Below, one piece after another: positions 16,792 through 26,303 of a DNA stretch of 64,000 bases. Source of the DNA: Caballeronia udeis (lineage in GTDB: Bacteria; Pseudomonadota; Gammaproteobacteria; Burkholderiales; Burkholderiaceae); the NCBI RefSeq assembly GCF_001544555.2, contig NZ_FCOK02000032.1, positions 32,675 through 96,674 of the forward strand. The letters run 5' to 3'. Below the pieces are notes generated by a model. It searched no databases. It was not told the DNA's origin and saw only the letters and a program-made list of their open reading frames with translations. Within the stretch, counting starts at the first letter, position 1; every line of letters begins with the position of its first letter. Both the position numbers and the translations under genes were made by a program.

Positions 16792-19140
16792 TCAAAGCAC
16801 CGCCACCACCCGCATATCGCCTTCGATAGACGGCACAACCTGCCCGCCCACGCGCCGGAAGGTAATTGACACGGTCTTGTCGCCGACCCGCAGTTCACCG
16901 ATCTCCAGCCAGTCGATACCATCCGGCAACTGCGGCCGGTCGATACGCACTTCCTGACGCTCGGCGTCGATCGTGACACCGAGACAGGCCTCGAGGATCA
17001 TGAACGGCGATCCGGCGGCCCAGGCTTGCGGCAAACACGCGACCGGGTAGCCGATCGGCCGCTCGCCGCGTTGCCGGGTGAACCCGCAGAACAGCTCGGG
17101 CAGGCGCATGTCGAACGTGACGGCCGCTTCGAACAGTGCCTGCAACAAGCGCACTGCGCCGCCGCGGTCACCGTAGCGTGCGAGTCCGCGAGCGCACATG
17201 GCGCTGTCGTGCGGCCATACGGAGCCGTTGTGGTACGACATCGGATTGAAACGCGGCTGGCCTGCTGCCAGCGTGCGAACGCCCCAGCCGGTGTTGAACA
17301 AGGTTGATTCAAGCTGGCGCGCGACCGCTTCGCCGCGGCTGCGCTCAACCAGGTCGAAGGCCAGCAAATGTCCGGCATTCGACGCCAAGACCTTGCACAG
17401 ATCGCCCTTTCCGTCGAGCGCGATACCGTAGAAGTCCGACTCGGGCATCCAGAACATCGTCTCCACGCGTTCGCGGATGTTTTGCGCGCGCCGCTCGAAG
17501 TCCGTCGCCTGCTCCGGTGCGTTGCGCTGCCTCGCGAAGTGGGCCATGGTGGCAAACGCGGTGGAGGCATAGGCCTGGACTTCGACCAGCGAGATCGGTC
17601 CGACCGGGAAACTGCCGTCGGCGTGAAACACGGAGTCGCCGCTATCTTTCCAGCCCTGGTTCGCAAGCCCCGCTTCCGTGGCGCGCTGGTAGCTCAACAA
17701 GCCAAATTCGTTCTTGTCGCAATGACGCGCGATCCACTGTGCGGCCAGTTGCAGCGCGGGCCACAATTCGTCAATGAGCGCCTTGTCGCCGGTGCGTTCG
17801 GCGAATGCGCCGGCCAGCGCGACGAACAGCGGCGTGCTGTCGACTCCGCCGTAGTACATCGCAAACGGCACTTCGCCCGTCGCAGCCATTTCGCTATTGC
17901 GGGTCTCGTGCATGATCTTGCCCACTTCGGCATCGCGGAACGCCGAGTCTTCACGTGCCTGGTGTGCCGCGAGAAACCGCAGCACGCCGCGGGCAAGCGA
18001 CGGATCGAGCCACAACATCTGCATCGAAGTAATGATGGCGTCGCGGCCGAAAGCCGTGGAAAACCACGGAATGCCCGCGTACGGATACGGTCCCGTTTCA
18101 AGATCGGTAGTCAGCAATCCGAGATCGGCGAGCGAACGATCGATCCATTCGCTGAACAACGGGTTGCTCGAGCGCACGCGTGCCACGGAGCGCCGCCGTT
18201 CGCGCATGCGCCGGTGGGCATCGACAAGCGCCTCGCGAATGGCCGGACGCCCCGATTCCGGCGCGCATTCGGCGCCTTCCTCAGCGATCTTCTTGCTCTC
18301 CGCGCTGGCGTCGCTCAATGCGTGCGTAACGGCCGTGATCGACAAGTAGATCGACATGGCCGTTTCCGACTGGATCCGCAGCACGTAGTCCGCGCGGTTG
18401 ACCGAGAGCGAATGTGGCGCGGGCGAAAACTGGATGCGCGCGGTACGCTCGACCTCATCCAGCCCTGTGTAGCGCAACACGACTTCGCCATCTTCGATGC
18501 ACGGCTCGCGCATGGCCCCGCGTTTCGGACGGGTGGAACCGCGCACTTCGAACATGTCGTGGAAGTCGGCGGCGAAGTTGATGGAAAGCGGCACGGTGGC
18601 CGGTTCCGTACCGTAGTTGGTGAGGACGATCGCTTCGTGCAGCACGTGCCGCGACAACACCCGGCGGCGCTCGACGTGGATCACGCCCTCCGGTGTGGTC
18701 GCCCCGCCGATGGGGGGCAGCGGCCGGTTGGTCAGGTGCGCGGTAAACACGGCGTTGTCGCTGGACACGCTACCGGACAAGAGCGACGGCGAGCGGCCGC
18801 CGAAGGTCAGGCGCAACTGCGACAACACGCGCGTGTCGTTGACGAAAAGACCGTCGTCATTGCCGCGGATGTCGCCGTTCGCGTCGTTGACGACGAAGGT
18901 GTTGCCGGCCTTGAGCACGAACTGGCGCTCGTTCGCGTAGTTCGTATGTTCGGTTGCGATAAATGCCCCGTCCGCTACTGCATCGGGCGTCGACGGAGGA
19001 ACCTCGCGAACGCCGGCCGCGGTGCGGATGGGATCGGGCATGTCGTCATGAGCGGGACCGTGGGCAGCTTCGCGAGCGATATCACGGGCCTGTCGGTCAT
19101 TCTGCGCCTGCTCTGCTTGCTGTTGTTCCTTCGTTTCCAT
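16792..19140 (-). CDS. Glycogen-debranching-type amylo-alpha-1,6-glucosidase
   Basis: 782 residues from METKEQQQ (SD AGGAAGG). The first 60 residues are charged and low in complexity. Then comes a glycogen debranching enzyme N-terminal domain (FVVNDANGDIRGNDDGLFVNDTRVLSQL through about residue 280) and an (alpha/alpha)6 barrel glucosidase domain with GIPWFSTAFGRDAIITSMQMLW, SYHNGSVWPHDSAMCARGLARYG and AVACLPQAWAAGSP-like motifs. Such proteins in proteobacteria are often near trehalose/glycogen genes, not seen here, so the natural substrate is uncertain. An in-frame ATG 30 bp upstream is disfavoured by the SD. Confidence 0.87.
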   Translation of the reverse strand: METKEQQQAEQAQNDRQARDIAREAAHGPAHDDMPDPIRTAAGVREVPPSTPDAVADGAFIATEHTNYANERQFVLKAGNTFVVNDANGDIRGNDDGLFVNDTRVLSQLRLTFGGRSPSLLSGSVSSDNAVFTAHLTNRPLPPIGGATTPEGVIHVERRRVLSRHVLHEAIVLTNYGTEPATVPLSINFAADFHDMFEVRGSTRPKRGAMREPCIEDGEVVLRYTGLDEVERTARIQFSPAPHSLSVNRADYVLRIQSETAMSIYLSITAVTHALSDASAESKKIAEEGAECAPESGRPAIREALVDAHRRMRERRRSVARVRSSNPLFSEWIDRSLADLGLLTTDLETGPYPYAGIPWFSTAFGRDAIITSMQMLWLDPSLARGVLRFLAAHQAREDSAFRDAEVGKIMHETRNSEMAATGEVPFAMYYGGVDSTPLFVALAGAFAERTGDKALIDELWPALQLAAQWIARHCDKNEFGLLSYQRATEAGLANQGWKDSGDSVFHADGSFPVGPISLVEVQAYASTAFATMAHFARQRNAPEQATDFERRAQNIRERVETMFWMPESDFYGIALDGKGDLCKVLASNAGHLLAFDLVERSRGEAVARQLESTLFNTGWGVRTLAAGQPRFNPMSYHNGSVWPHDSAMCARGLARYGDRGGAVRLLQALFEAAVTFDMRLPELFCGFTRQRGERPIGYPVACLPQAWAAGSPFMILEACLGVTIDAERQEVRIDRPQLPDGIDWLEIGELRVGDKTVSITFRRVGGQVVPSIEGDMRVVAVL

Positions 19141-19293
19141 TACACCTTCCTGAAAGAGTTGCCTGGACACCTGGCCGATTGTACGGCCGAAGCCCGTGAA
19201 TCAATTTTGCGTGGCGGGCGGCAAGCGCGCCGCGGACCCGCTATCATCGACCGTTTTTCGACCGACGCTCATCCAACCGGTTCTCCCAGCCGA

Positions 19294-20112
19294 ATGCCTT
19301 TTCCGCACATCGACTTACTTTATTCCGCATCCGGCCTGGCCGTGGGTTTCCTCGTGGGCCTGACCGGCGTGGGCGGCGGCTCCCTGATGACGCCGCTGCT
19401 CGTGCTGCTGTTCGGTATCCACCCGGCTACCGCGGTCGGCACGGACCTGCTCTACGCGGCCGCGACCAAGGCGACCGGCACGCTGGTCCACGGTATCAAG
19501 GGTTCCGTGGACTGGCGCATCACCGGCCGGCTCGCGGCGGGGAGCATCCCGGCGGCGGCCATTACCCTGATCCTGCTCAACCGGTACGGTTTGAACACGC
19601 CTGCCGCCGCCCGGGTGATCCAGCTCGTGCTGGGCTACGCGCTGCTGGTTACCGCTGTCTCGCTCGTGTTCCGCCCGCAACTCGCACGCCTTGCCTACAA
19701 GACCGGGATGGCCCGCGAAGCCAGCGGAAAACCAGGGGCGGCGAGCCGTGAAACCCGCACCTTGGCCTGGACCGTGCTCACCGGCGCGATCCTGGGCGTG
19801 CTGGTGTCCATCACCTCGGTCGGCGCAGGCGCCATTGGCGTGACCGTGCTGTTGCTGCTCTACCCGCGTTTGCCGACCGCACGCATAGTCGGGTCGGATA
19901 TTGCCCATGCCGTTCCGCTGACGCTCATTGCAGGAACCGGCCACTGGCTGCTCGGTTCCGTCAATTGGGACCTGCTGCTGTCCCTGCTCGTGGGTTCGCT
20001 GCCAGGGATCGTGCTGGGCAGCATGCTTGCCTCCCGGGCGCCGGAGGTACTGCTGCGTAACGTGCTGGCGGCCACGCTGGTGATTGTCGGTGTGAAACTG
20101 GTACTCAGTTGA
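19294..20112 (+). CDS. TauE/SafE family anion permease
   Basis: 272-residue membrane protein of the TauE/SafE (sulfite/organosulfonate exporter) family. Both halves carry the family glycine-rich motif: VGFLVGLTGVGGGSLMTPLL near the N-terminus and GVLVSITSVGAGAIGVTVLL near residue 160, each followed by a membrane-helix bundle. Eight helices or so. ATG at 19294 with poor SD. The same frame is open far upstream, opposite the debranching gene, but only this part has membrane-protein character. Substrate unknown. Confidence 0.87.
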   Translation: MPFPHIDLLYSASGLAVGFLVGLTGVGGGSLMTPLLVLLFGIHPATAVGTDLLYAAATKATGTLVHGIKGSVDWRITGRLAAGSIPAAAITLILLNRYGLNTPAAARVIQLVLGYALLVTAVSLVFRPQLARLAYKTGMAREASGKPGAASRETRTLAWTVLTGAILGVLVSITSVGAGAIGVTVLLLLYPRLPTARIVGSDIAHAVPLTLIAGTGHWLLGSVNWDLLLSLLVGSLPGIVLGSMLASRAPEVLLRNVLAATLVIVGVKLVLS

Positions 20113-20484
20113 TTCCCGGGCAGTTCGAACGATAGTAGTCGCCCAGCGTGACGCTTTCCAGTCGACCAAACGGCATATGACGTCCGGGTCGACCCATTTT
20201 CCGAGCACATAGACCGTTCGGTCAGCTATCGGGAACCACACGTTTGCGGGCAAGATTCAGGTAGACAAGAGCGGATGAAGCACCGCACAGGCGCTCTCTG
20301 CGATATGCAACCGGGTAGCGTCTCGTGCTCGTGCATCGCCTTGATTAGCAGGCTCAGTTCAAGGGTTCGGTCCAAGGGTTTGATTCAAAATAGTCCGCTG
20401 CAAAATTGCGTCACTTTGTTGGGTCACACTATTTAGCAACATCAAGAAGCACATTGATGAACCGCCAGACATTCAGGAGCTGCG
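20113..20484. other. Intergenic region upstream of the acid phosphatase gene
   Basis: 372 bp with no gene I would support. AT content rises toward the right (20380-20460), where the promoter of the phosphatase gene is expected. I saw no PHO-box pair or terminator I could defend. Confidence 0.35.
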
Positions 20485-22173
20485 ATGAGCCACACTGACG
20501 ATCCCCGCGACGAAGAACCCGTGTCCGACCTGCCCCAAGATCCCGTGCGCCGCCGCCTGCTTGCGGCCGGCGTCGGTCTGGCCGGCCTGACCGGACTGTC
20601 GCTAAGCGGCTGCAATCTCTTCGACTCGCGCCCCGCCACGCCCAAGACGGCCGCCGACCTGGCGCTTGATCGAACGCTGCAGGCGCGCGTCCGCCATATT
20701 GTCGTGATCTACGCGGAAAATCGCAGTTTCAGCAACCTCTGGGGCAACTATCCCGGCGTGCAATATCCGCTGGAAGCCGTGCCCGCATCCCGCTATGTGC
20801 AGCTGGACCGGGACGGGCGCACGCCCATGGCTGTCCTGCCGAAAATCTGGGGCGGCCTCGTGCCGCAAGCGCAGGAAGTGGACGGCAAGCGCTACATGAT
20901 TTCGGAAAAACAGATCGACGGCGTGCCGAACGGACCGTTCCATCTGGTCGACGCACAGGGGCAACCGCTGCCCAACGGCGTCATCACGCGCGACCTCGTG
21001 CACCGTTTCTATCAGAACCAGATGCAGATCAACGCGGGCCGCAACAACCAGTTCGCCGCCTGGGGCGACTCCGGCGGTCTGGTCATGGGGCATTACCGCA
21101 ATTCGGCTGAATCGCTGAAGCTTTGGAACATCGCCCGGCAAAACGTGCTGTGCGACAACTTCTTCATGGCCGCATTTGGCGGGTCCTGGCTCAATCACAT
21201 CTTCCTGATCTCGGCACAGACCCCGTTCTATCCGGACGCGCATAACGGCCCGGCGAAAAAACTCCTGTCGGTCCTGGACGGAGACGATCCGCTGGGCACT
21301 CGCCTGAAACTCGCGGCTGATTCGCCGGCATCGGCACTGGACGGCCCCCCGTCCTTCGTCAACGACGGCGCGCTCACCGCCGACGGTTACGCCGTCAACA
21401 CCATGGCGCCGCCTTATCAGCCGAGCAACGTTCGCCCGGCGCAAGGCGGCGATCCAGCGCTGGCGGACCCGTCGAATTATCGCGTGATGCCACCGCAAAC
21501 TTACGCCACCATCGGCGACCGGTTATCGGATAAAGGCGTGGACTGGGCGTGGTATGGCGGCGGCTGGGACTATGCGCTCACGCACAGCGACACCGGCATG
21601 GTTCCCGATTTTCAGTATCACCATCAGCCGTTCAACTATTTCCGCAGCTTTGCGCCCGGCACGCAGGCTCGCACCCAACACCTGCGCGACGCGGGTCTGG
21701 GTGACGATTCGTCGACCAACAAGCTGATTGCGGACATTGACGCAGGGCGGCTGCCCGCGGTGACGTTCTACAAACCGCAGGGGAATCTGAACATGCATGC
21801 GGGTTACGCCGATGTCGAATCGGGCGACCGGCATCTCGCCAACGTAGTCGAGCGAATCCAGCGTGGACCGCAATGGGAAAGCACGGTTGTCATCATCACG
21901 CACGACGAGAACGGCGGCTGGTGGGATCACGTGCCACCGCCGAAAGGGGATCGATGGGGACCAGGGTCGCGCGTTCCAGCCCTGGTGATTGCGCCGTTCG
22001 CGAAGAAGGGGCTCGTCGACCATACGGTCTACGACACCAACTCGATCCTGCGCTTCATCACGCGCGTCCACGACCTGGTGCCGCTTGACGGCGTGGTCGC
22101 GCGGGACCGGGCATTCGCGGCAAACGGCCAGCCGCCGCTAGGGGACATGACGGCCACGCTCGATCTCGCCTGA
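20485..22173 (+). CDS. AcpA-type secreted acid phosphatase / phosphoesterase
   Basis: Member of the phosphoesterase superfamily that includes Francisella AcpA and phospholipase C; hydrolyses phosphomonoesters outside the cytoplasm. 562 residues. The N-terminus has a twin-arginine-like signal (PVRRRLLAAGVGLAGLTGL) ending in LSGC, so Tat export and lipidation at that Cys are both plausible. Metal and active-site motifs: YAENRSFSNLWG near residue 76 and ITHDENGGWWDHVPPP near residue 470. ATG with CAGGAG SD. Monocistronic. Confidence 0.85.
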   Translation: MSHTDDPRDEEPVSDLPQDPVRRRLLAAGVGLAGLTGLSLSGCNLFDSRPATPKTAADLALDRTLQARVRHIVVIYAENRSFSNLWGNYPGVQYPLEAVPASRYVQLDRDGRTPMAVLPKIWGGLVPQAQEVDGKRYMISEKQIDGVPNGPFHLVDAQGQPLPNGVITRDLVHRFYQNQMQINAGRNNQFAAWGDSGGLVMGHYRNSAESLKLWNIARQNVLCDNFFMAAFGGSWLNHIFLISAQTPFYPDAHNGPAKKLLSVLDGDDPLGTRLKLAADSPASALDGPPSFVNDGALTADGYAVNTMAPPYQPSNVRPAQGGDPALADPSNYRVMPPQTYATIGDRLSDKGVDWAWYGGGWDYALTHSDTGMVPDFQYHHQPFNYFRSFAPGTQARTQHLRDAGLGDDSSTNKLIADIDAGRLPAVTFYKPQGNLNMHAGYADVESGDRHLANVVERIQRGPQWESTVVIITHDENGGWWDHVPPPKGDRWGPGSRVPALVIAPFAKKGLVDHTVYDTNSILRFITRVHDLVPLDGVVARDRAFAANGQPPLGDMTATLDLA

Positions 22174-22277
22174 GCCGCAAACCGCAAACGGCGACTCGCA
22201 ACGCGTAAACACGCAAACGCCCGCGGCGGCGGGCGAACCTGGACGGCGCACCACGAGGTCACGACGGCGCACAGGAC

Positions 22278-23732
22278 CTATGAAGCACGCGAGCCGTCCA
22301 TCCGGTCTGCGCGGGCGTCGGCGGCATCGGATGCTTCCCGCCGCCATTGGCGCCGCGAGCGCAGCATCTTGCGCACCGCGAGCCGCGCCATCTTGAGATA
22401 GCCAAACGGCCGGGGATCGGCGAGCATGCTCAGCGCCCGCGCGTAGTCGAGCGTCAGGCCCGGGGTCCAGGCCATGGTGGCGGCGCGCTTGCGGATCTGC
22501 GCGGCGACCCACAGCTCCGGCGTGACGATCAGGCGCAGGAACGCACGCCAACCGGTATCGCGGCCGTGAAAGGTACCCACCGTGCCTTCCAGTGACGCTT
22601 CCAGCGCCTTGGAGACAGTGCTGGAACAATTCCGGTAGGTCAGGTTATAGGTCTGATCCTGCCGATATTTCTCCCAGAAAGCCTTCAGCCGATCCGGCCG
22701 GTAATTGCGAATACGCACACGGGTGGTGGACTCGCACCATGCCTTCGATTCCGTCGCGTAATCCGGTTGGAATGTGCCCGGCACGTTGTTCTCACGGCTC
22801 GCGCGCAAGATGCGTCCGAACTCGTCCGGCGAGCGATCGATTTCCACGCCCGGGTACAGGCTGATGTAAATACCCTCGGGTGACTCAAGCGCCGCGTGGC
22901 CCGTCGAGATGACGCCGTTGGCATCGACGGCGGCAATGTAGCGGTCCACGATCAGACGCCGATTGGCCTGCGCCCGTGCGGACCCGACGGGCGTCCATAC
23001 ATGCACGGTAAGCGCTTTTTCATCGGCGGCGGGGGGACCGTCCCATTCGAACGGGCTGTCGGCCTCGGTCTCCGCCCCAACCGCGGCAGCCTTTGCCGTA
23101 GCAGACTTTTCAGCGAGCATCGGATCGGGGATTACGTCGTCGGAAAGCGCCAGCGCTTTCTCGTTTTCAGGGGGCAGGCTTTCCATGCGGCGTACGCGAA
23201 ATGCGATCCACAGCATGTTCAACCCGCCGAACGCGAGCCCGAGCCCGATCGCGTACGGCGCCGTGCCGACGTAATGCGTGGGATACGGTTCGAAGAAAAA
23301 GATGGCAAGCAGGATCTCGACAATCGCGAGCGCCAGCACAATCCTCCACCGGCTATAACGAACCACGATAGCCGACACGGTCTGCAGCAAGCCGTCGGCG
23401 AGAAAAAACGTGCCGAAGATCATCGACAGCACGAAGTTGCCGTGATGATTGCCTGCCATGATCAGCAGCGCGGCGAGGGTGAATGCGCCGCCTTTCACGT
23501 AACGCAGCGTGCGCTGGCCGCCCACGCCAATACTCGCAATAGCGAGAGTCGCGAGCCCTTCAATGAGCAGCAGCCAGGCGAACAGACGGATGGGGAAATA
23601 CAGGACGCCGTCGAGGGCATCGATAAACACCGACACCCCGATCACCAGCCAGATGCCGCCCGCCACGGCGAGCATGCGCCAGCGGCGGCGCAGATAGTCC
23701 ACGCCCAGCAGAAGCAGCACGAGTTGGATCAT
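22278..23732 (-). CDS. HdeD-like membrane protein joined to a possible cysteine-peptidase domain
   Basis: 484 residues in two parts. Residues 1-185 form about six membrane helices of the HdeD/DUF308 kind (GGIWLVIGVSVFIDALDG, FGTFFLADGLLQTVSA). After a charged linker (185-240), a soluble domain follows with STGHAALE (His279) and TYRNCSSTVSKALE (Cys369). A His then Cys in this order and setting recalls NlpC/P60- or papain-like folds with circularly permuted active sites; peptidase activity is inference. ATG with AGGTAA SD. No operon partner; role unknown, perhaps envelope stress. Confidence 0.7.
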   Translation of the reverse strand: MIQLVLLLLGVDYLRRRWRMLAVAGGIWLVIGVSVFIDALDGVLYFPIRLFAWLLLIEGLATLAIASIGVGGQRTLRYVKGGAFTLAALLIMAGNHHGNFVLSMIFGTFFLADGLLQTVSAIVVRYSRWRIVLALAIVEILLAIFFFEPYPTHYVGTAPYAIGLGLAFGGLNMLWIAFRVRRMESLPPENEKALALSDDVIPDPMLAEKSATAKAAAVGAETEADSPFEWDGPPAADEKALTVHVWTPVGSARAQANRRLIVDRYIAAVDANGVISTGHAALESPEGIYISLYPGVEIDRSPDEFGRILRASRENNVPGTFQPDYATESKAWCESTTRVRIRNYRPDRLKAFWEKYRQDQTYNLTYRNCSSTVSKALEASLEGTVGTFHGRDTGWRAFLRLIVTPELWVAAQIRKRAATMAWTPGLTLDYARALSMLADPRPFGYLKMARLAVRKMLRSRRQWRREASDAADARADRMDGSRAS

Positions 23733-23855
23733 GACGTTACCTGTAAGGATGCGGCCTCGCCATGATAAAAGCGCTGCCGCGTTACGCCAACGGGAATCGA
23801 ACGGCTGTGCGTTCGCCCCTATACGCCCGGGCCAGCCGCTCAGGCAAGCAACAAC

Positions 23856-24245
23856 TCAAGCCGGCTCCACCCATGCCCGCACTGCGATTTCCAGCAGGTA
23901 ACCGTAATGCAGCGCACCCACGGGAACGACTGCCCGCGCAGGTTTCCAGTCGCCGAAATGACGCGCGTAGATCTCGTTGAAGGTTTTCCAGTGATCCACG
24001 CCGACCAGGTAAACCGTCACTTCGATCACGTCCTTCAACCCCGCGCCGGCGGCTGCCAGCACCGTGCTGACATTGTCCAGTGCCTGCTGCGCCTGTTGTT
24101 CGAACGGCAAGTCGCCGGTATGCGTGCCGTCGGGACGCATCGGCAACTGGCCCGACACGCAGACGAGATTACCCGCGCGGGATGCATGGCTGTAGTGGCC
24201 GGCGGGTACCGGAAGACCTGGCGCGTTGATGAGCTCAATGGGCAT
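23856..24245 (-). CDS. RidA family protein
   Basis: 129 residues of the YjgF/YER057c/UK114 (RidA) family, which deaminates reactive enamine/imine intermediates. Visible marks: YSHASRAGNLVCVSGQLP near the N-terminus, the trimer-core QQAQQALDNVSTVLAAAG, and KPARAVVPVGAL with the arginine that binds the carboxylate in active RidA. It sits between a LysR gene and the HdeD-like gene, all on the minus strand; the LysR gene lies 54 bp upstream, so co-transcription is possible. Confidence 0.9.
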   Translation of the reverse strand: MPIELINAPGLPVPAGHYSHASRAGNLVCVSGQLPMRPDGTHTGDLPFEQQAQQALDNVSTVLAAAGAGLKDVIEVTVYLVGVDHWKTFNEIYARHFGDWKPARAVVPVGALHYGYLLEIAVRAWVEPA

Positions 24246-24299
24246 ATAAATTCACGAAGGGAAAAAGAAAAGGGAAACCGGCAGCATACGTCGCGCGCT

Positions 24300-25205
24300 T
24301 TAAAGCACCAACCGTCCGGCGAGGAAATCGAGGAAGGCTTTCGCCCGTCGCGCCATGGACGCGCTCTGGTAGAACACCGCGCTGATCGGCTGGCGAACGT
24401 CGAGTAGAACGGGATCCATCACGGTTTGCAGCCGTCCACTGGCTACATCCGCGCTGGTCATGTACGCAGCGAGACAGACGATCCCGCCATCGGCCAGCGC
24501 AAGTTGCCGCATGGTCTCGCCGCTCGATGCCGCGATGTCCGGCACGATCCGCAAGCGCGCGCCGCCGCCCCGGTTAGCCGTGTCGTCATCGATCAATGGC
24601 CAGTCGTTCAGGCTCTCGGGCGCTGTGAAACCGATCAGCCGATGCCGCCGTAATTCAGCCACCGTGCGCGGTTCCCCGCGTTCCGCGAGATATGAAGGGC
24701 TCGCCAGGATACGCAGCCGGCTGCTGCCGAGCGCGCGCGCGTGCAGCGTGGAATCCTGCAGCGCGCCAATCCGGATCGCTATATCCACGCGCTGCTCCAT
24801 CAAGTCGACAATTCGCTCATTGCTGCTCAATTCCAGCACGATTTCCGGATACGCCGCGGCGAACGCCTGCACGTGCGGCACGATGCTATGCAGCATGAAA
24901 GGCGACGCGGCATCCACCCGCAAACGCCCCGCCGGCCGTTCGCGTTGCCGGGCGATCGACTCCTCGGCGTCTTCGATCGCAGCGAGGATGGCGCGGGCAC
25001 GCACAAGGAAAAGTTCGCCTTCGTCGGTGAGTTGCAGGCGCCGCGTGGTCCGCCGAACCAGCGTGGCGTCCAGCTTCTGCTCCAGCCGCGTCAATGCCCG
25101 GCTCACGCCGGAAACGGTTTGCTGCAATGCCTCGGCAGCCGCTGTGATCGAACCGCTGTCGATCACGGTCACGAACGCCAGCAGTTCTTCAGTGGTCGTC
25201 TTCAT
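24300..25205 (-). CDS. LysR-family transcriptional regulator
   Basis: 301 residues. N-terminal winged helix-turn-helix (LLAFVTVIDSGSITAAAEALQQTVSGVSRALTRLE, first 60 residues) and a periplasmic-binding-protein-like effector domain (RLRVDAASPFMLHSIVPHVQAFAAAYPEI...). It is divergent from an SDR-type epimerase gene; the 110-bp gap holds a perfect AAATCAA-GA-TTGATTT palindrome at 25224-25239 that probably serves as operator. The inducer is unknown. Confidence 0.92.
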   Translation of the reverse strand: MKTTTEELLAFVTVIDSGSITAAAEALQQTVSGVSRALTRLEQKLDATLVRRTTRRLQLTDEGELFLVRARAILAAIEDAEESIARQRERPAGRLRVDAASPFMLHSIVPHVQAFAAAYPEIVLELSSNERIVDLMEQRVDIAIRIGALQDSTLHARALGSSRLRILASPSYLAERGEPRTVAELRRHRLIGFTAPESLNDWPLIDDDTANRGGGARLRIVPDIAASSGETMRQLALADGGIVCLAAYMTSADVASGRLQTVMDPVLLDVRQPISAVFYQSASMARRAKAFLDFLAGRLVL

Positions 25206-25223
25206 CTATCCATTGTTGATTCT

Positions 25224-25239
25224 AAATCAAGATTGATTT
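25224..25239. promoter_or_regulatory. Candidate LysR operator
   Basis: Perfect inverted repeat AAATCAA-GA-TTGATTT, 7-bp arms, 19 bp from the LysR start and 77 bp from the divergent epimerase start. Location and symmetry are right for a LysR recognition site; contact is inferred. Confidence 0.55.
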
Positions 25240-25315
25240 GAGACTAACACTGTCTTTGCGAAAGTCGAACACGGGGATACTGCATGCATCGACTCAATGG
25301 GACCGGAGAATGGAC

Positions 25316-26218
25316 ATGAAGATTTTTGTGACTGGCGCAGGCGGTTTTATCGGCGGCTCGATTGCGGCGCACCTGGCCCGCAACGGCCATCAGGTCAGCG
25401 GCCTCATCCGCCGCCCGGAACAGGCGGACGAACTCAAGGCATTGGGCATTGAACCCGTGATCGGCAGCCTGGACGACCGTGCGTTGCTGATCGCCCAAGC
25501 CAAGGCAGCCGATGGCGTTATCAACGCCGCCAGCAGCGACCATCGCGGTGCGGTCGAGGCGTTGATCGAAGGGCTCGCAGGCTCGAACAAACCGCTGCTG
25601 CACACGAGCGGCTCGAGCATTGTCGGCGATGCATCCGGCGGCGAAGGGTCGGACGCGATCTATTACGAAGACAAACTGCCCGAACCGACCGCCGACAAAG
25701 CCGCGCGCGTGGCCATAGACAATCTCGTGCTCGACGCAGCCAAACGGGGCGTGCGTGCATCCGTGCTGTGCAATACGCTGATCTACGGCCACGGCGCCAT
25801 GGCGAACGCGAAAAGCGTCCAGTTGCCGCGTTTGCTGGCGCAGGCGCAAAAGAGCGGCGTCGTGCGGCATGTGGGACCGGGACGCAATATCTGGTCGAAC
25901 GTGCATATTGACGATGTCGCCGACCTGTACGCGCGTGCGCTTGAAAAATCGCCGGCCGGCACGTTCTATTTCGTCGAAAGCGGCGAAGCGGCCTTCCGCG
26001 ATATGACGACGGCAATGGCCAAGGTACTCGGTCTCGGCGCGCCGCAAGACTGGCCGCTCGAGGAAGCCAAGAAGGAATGGGGCTACGAAATGGCGTCGTA
26101 CGGGCTGGGATCGAATAGCCGGGTGCGTGGCAAACACGCGCGGGAACTGCTGGGCTGGGAACCGAAGCGGACGTCGGTGACCGACTGGATCAGCAACGAG
26201 ATGGTGCAGACAAGCTAA
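25316..26218 (+). CDS. SDR-family NAD-dependent epimerase/dehydratase-like oxidoreductase
   Basis: 300 residues. Extended short-chain dehydrogenase with the NAD(P) motif TGAGGFIGGSIA at the N-terminus, a DGVINAASSDH strand end, and HVGPGRNIWSNVHIDDVADLY. The YxxxK active site is not in canonical form (IYYEDKLPEP is nearby), so it may be an atypical member such as those acting on NmrA-like or nucleoside-sugar targets. GGAG at 25305-25308 is 7 bases from the ATG at 25316 but only 1 from an ATG at 25310, which decides the start. Likely controlled by the divergent LysR protein. Confidence 0.85.
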   Translation: MKIFVTGAGGFIGGSIAAHLARNGHQVSGLIRRPEQADELKALGIEPVIGSLDDRALLIAQAKAADGVINAASSDHRGAVEALIEGLAGSNKPLLHTSGSSIVGDASGGEGSDAIYYEDKLPEPTADKAARVAIDNLVLDAAKRGVRASVLCNTLIYGHGAMANAKSVQLPRLLAQAQKSGVVRHVGPGRNIWSNVHIDDVADLYARALEKSPAGTFYFVESGEAAFRDMTTAMAKVLGLGAPQDWPLEEAKKEWGYEMASYGLGSNSRVRGKHARELLGWEPKRTSVTDWISNEMVQTS

Positions 26219-26231
26219 CCGGCAGTTGCAC

Positions 26232-26273
26232 GCCGCGCGGGCGAGGCTGGATAGGGTCCCTCGCCCGCGCGGC
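26232..26273. terminator. Long GC hairpin between converging genes
   Basis: A perfect 15-bp stem (26232-26246 and 26259-26273) with a 12-base loop lies between the epimerase gene and the converging dehydrogenase gene. There is no T-run on either side, so it is either a non-canonical terminator or a 3'-end stabilising hairpin. Confidence 0.5.
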
Positions 26274-26303
26274 TGCTCCAGGGCAACCCGTGCAAAACCA
26301 GCC

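Noticed and set aside
17368..19293. A frame open for about 640 codons on the plus strand opposite the debranching enzyme, running into the TauE/SafE gene
   Set aside because: It has no protein-like composition (rich in Arg, His, Gln), lies wholly antisense to a well-supported gene, and such frames arise from codon bias in GC-rich DNA. Only the part from 19294 is a real gene.
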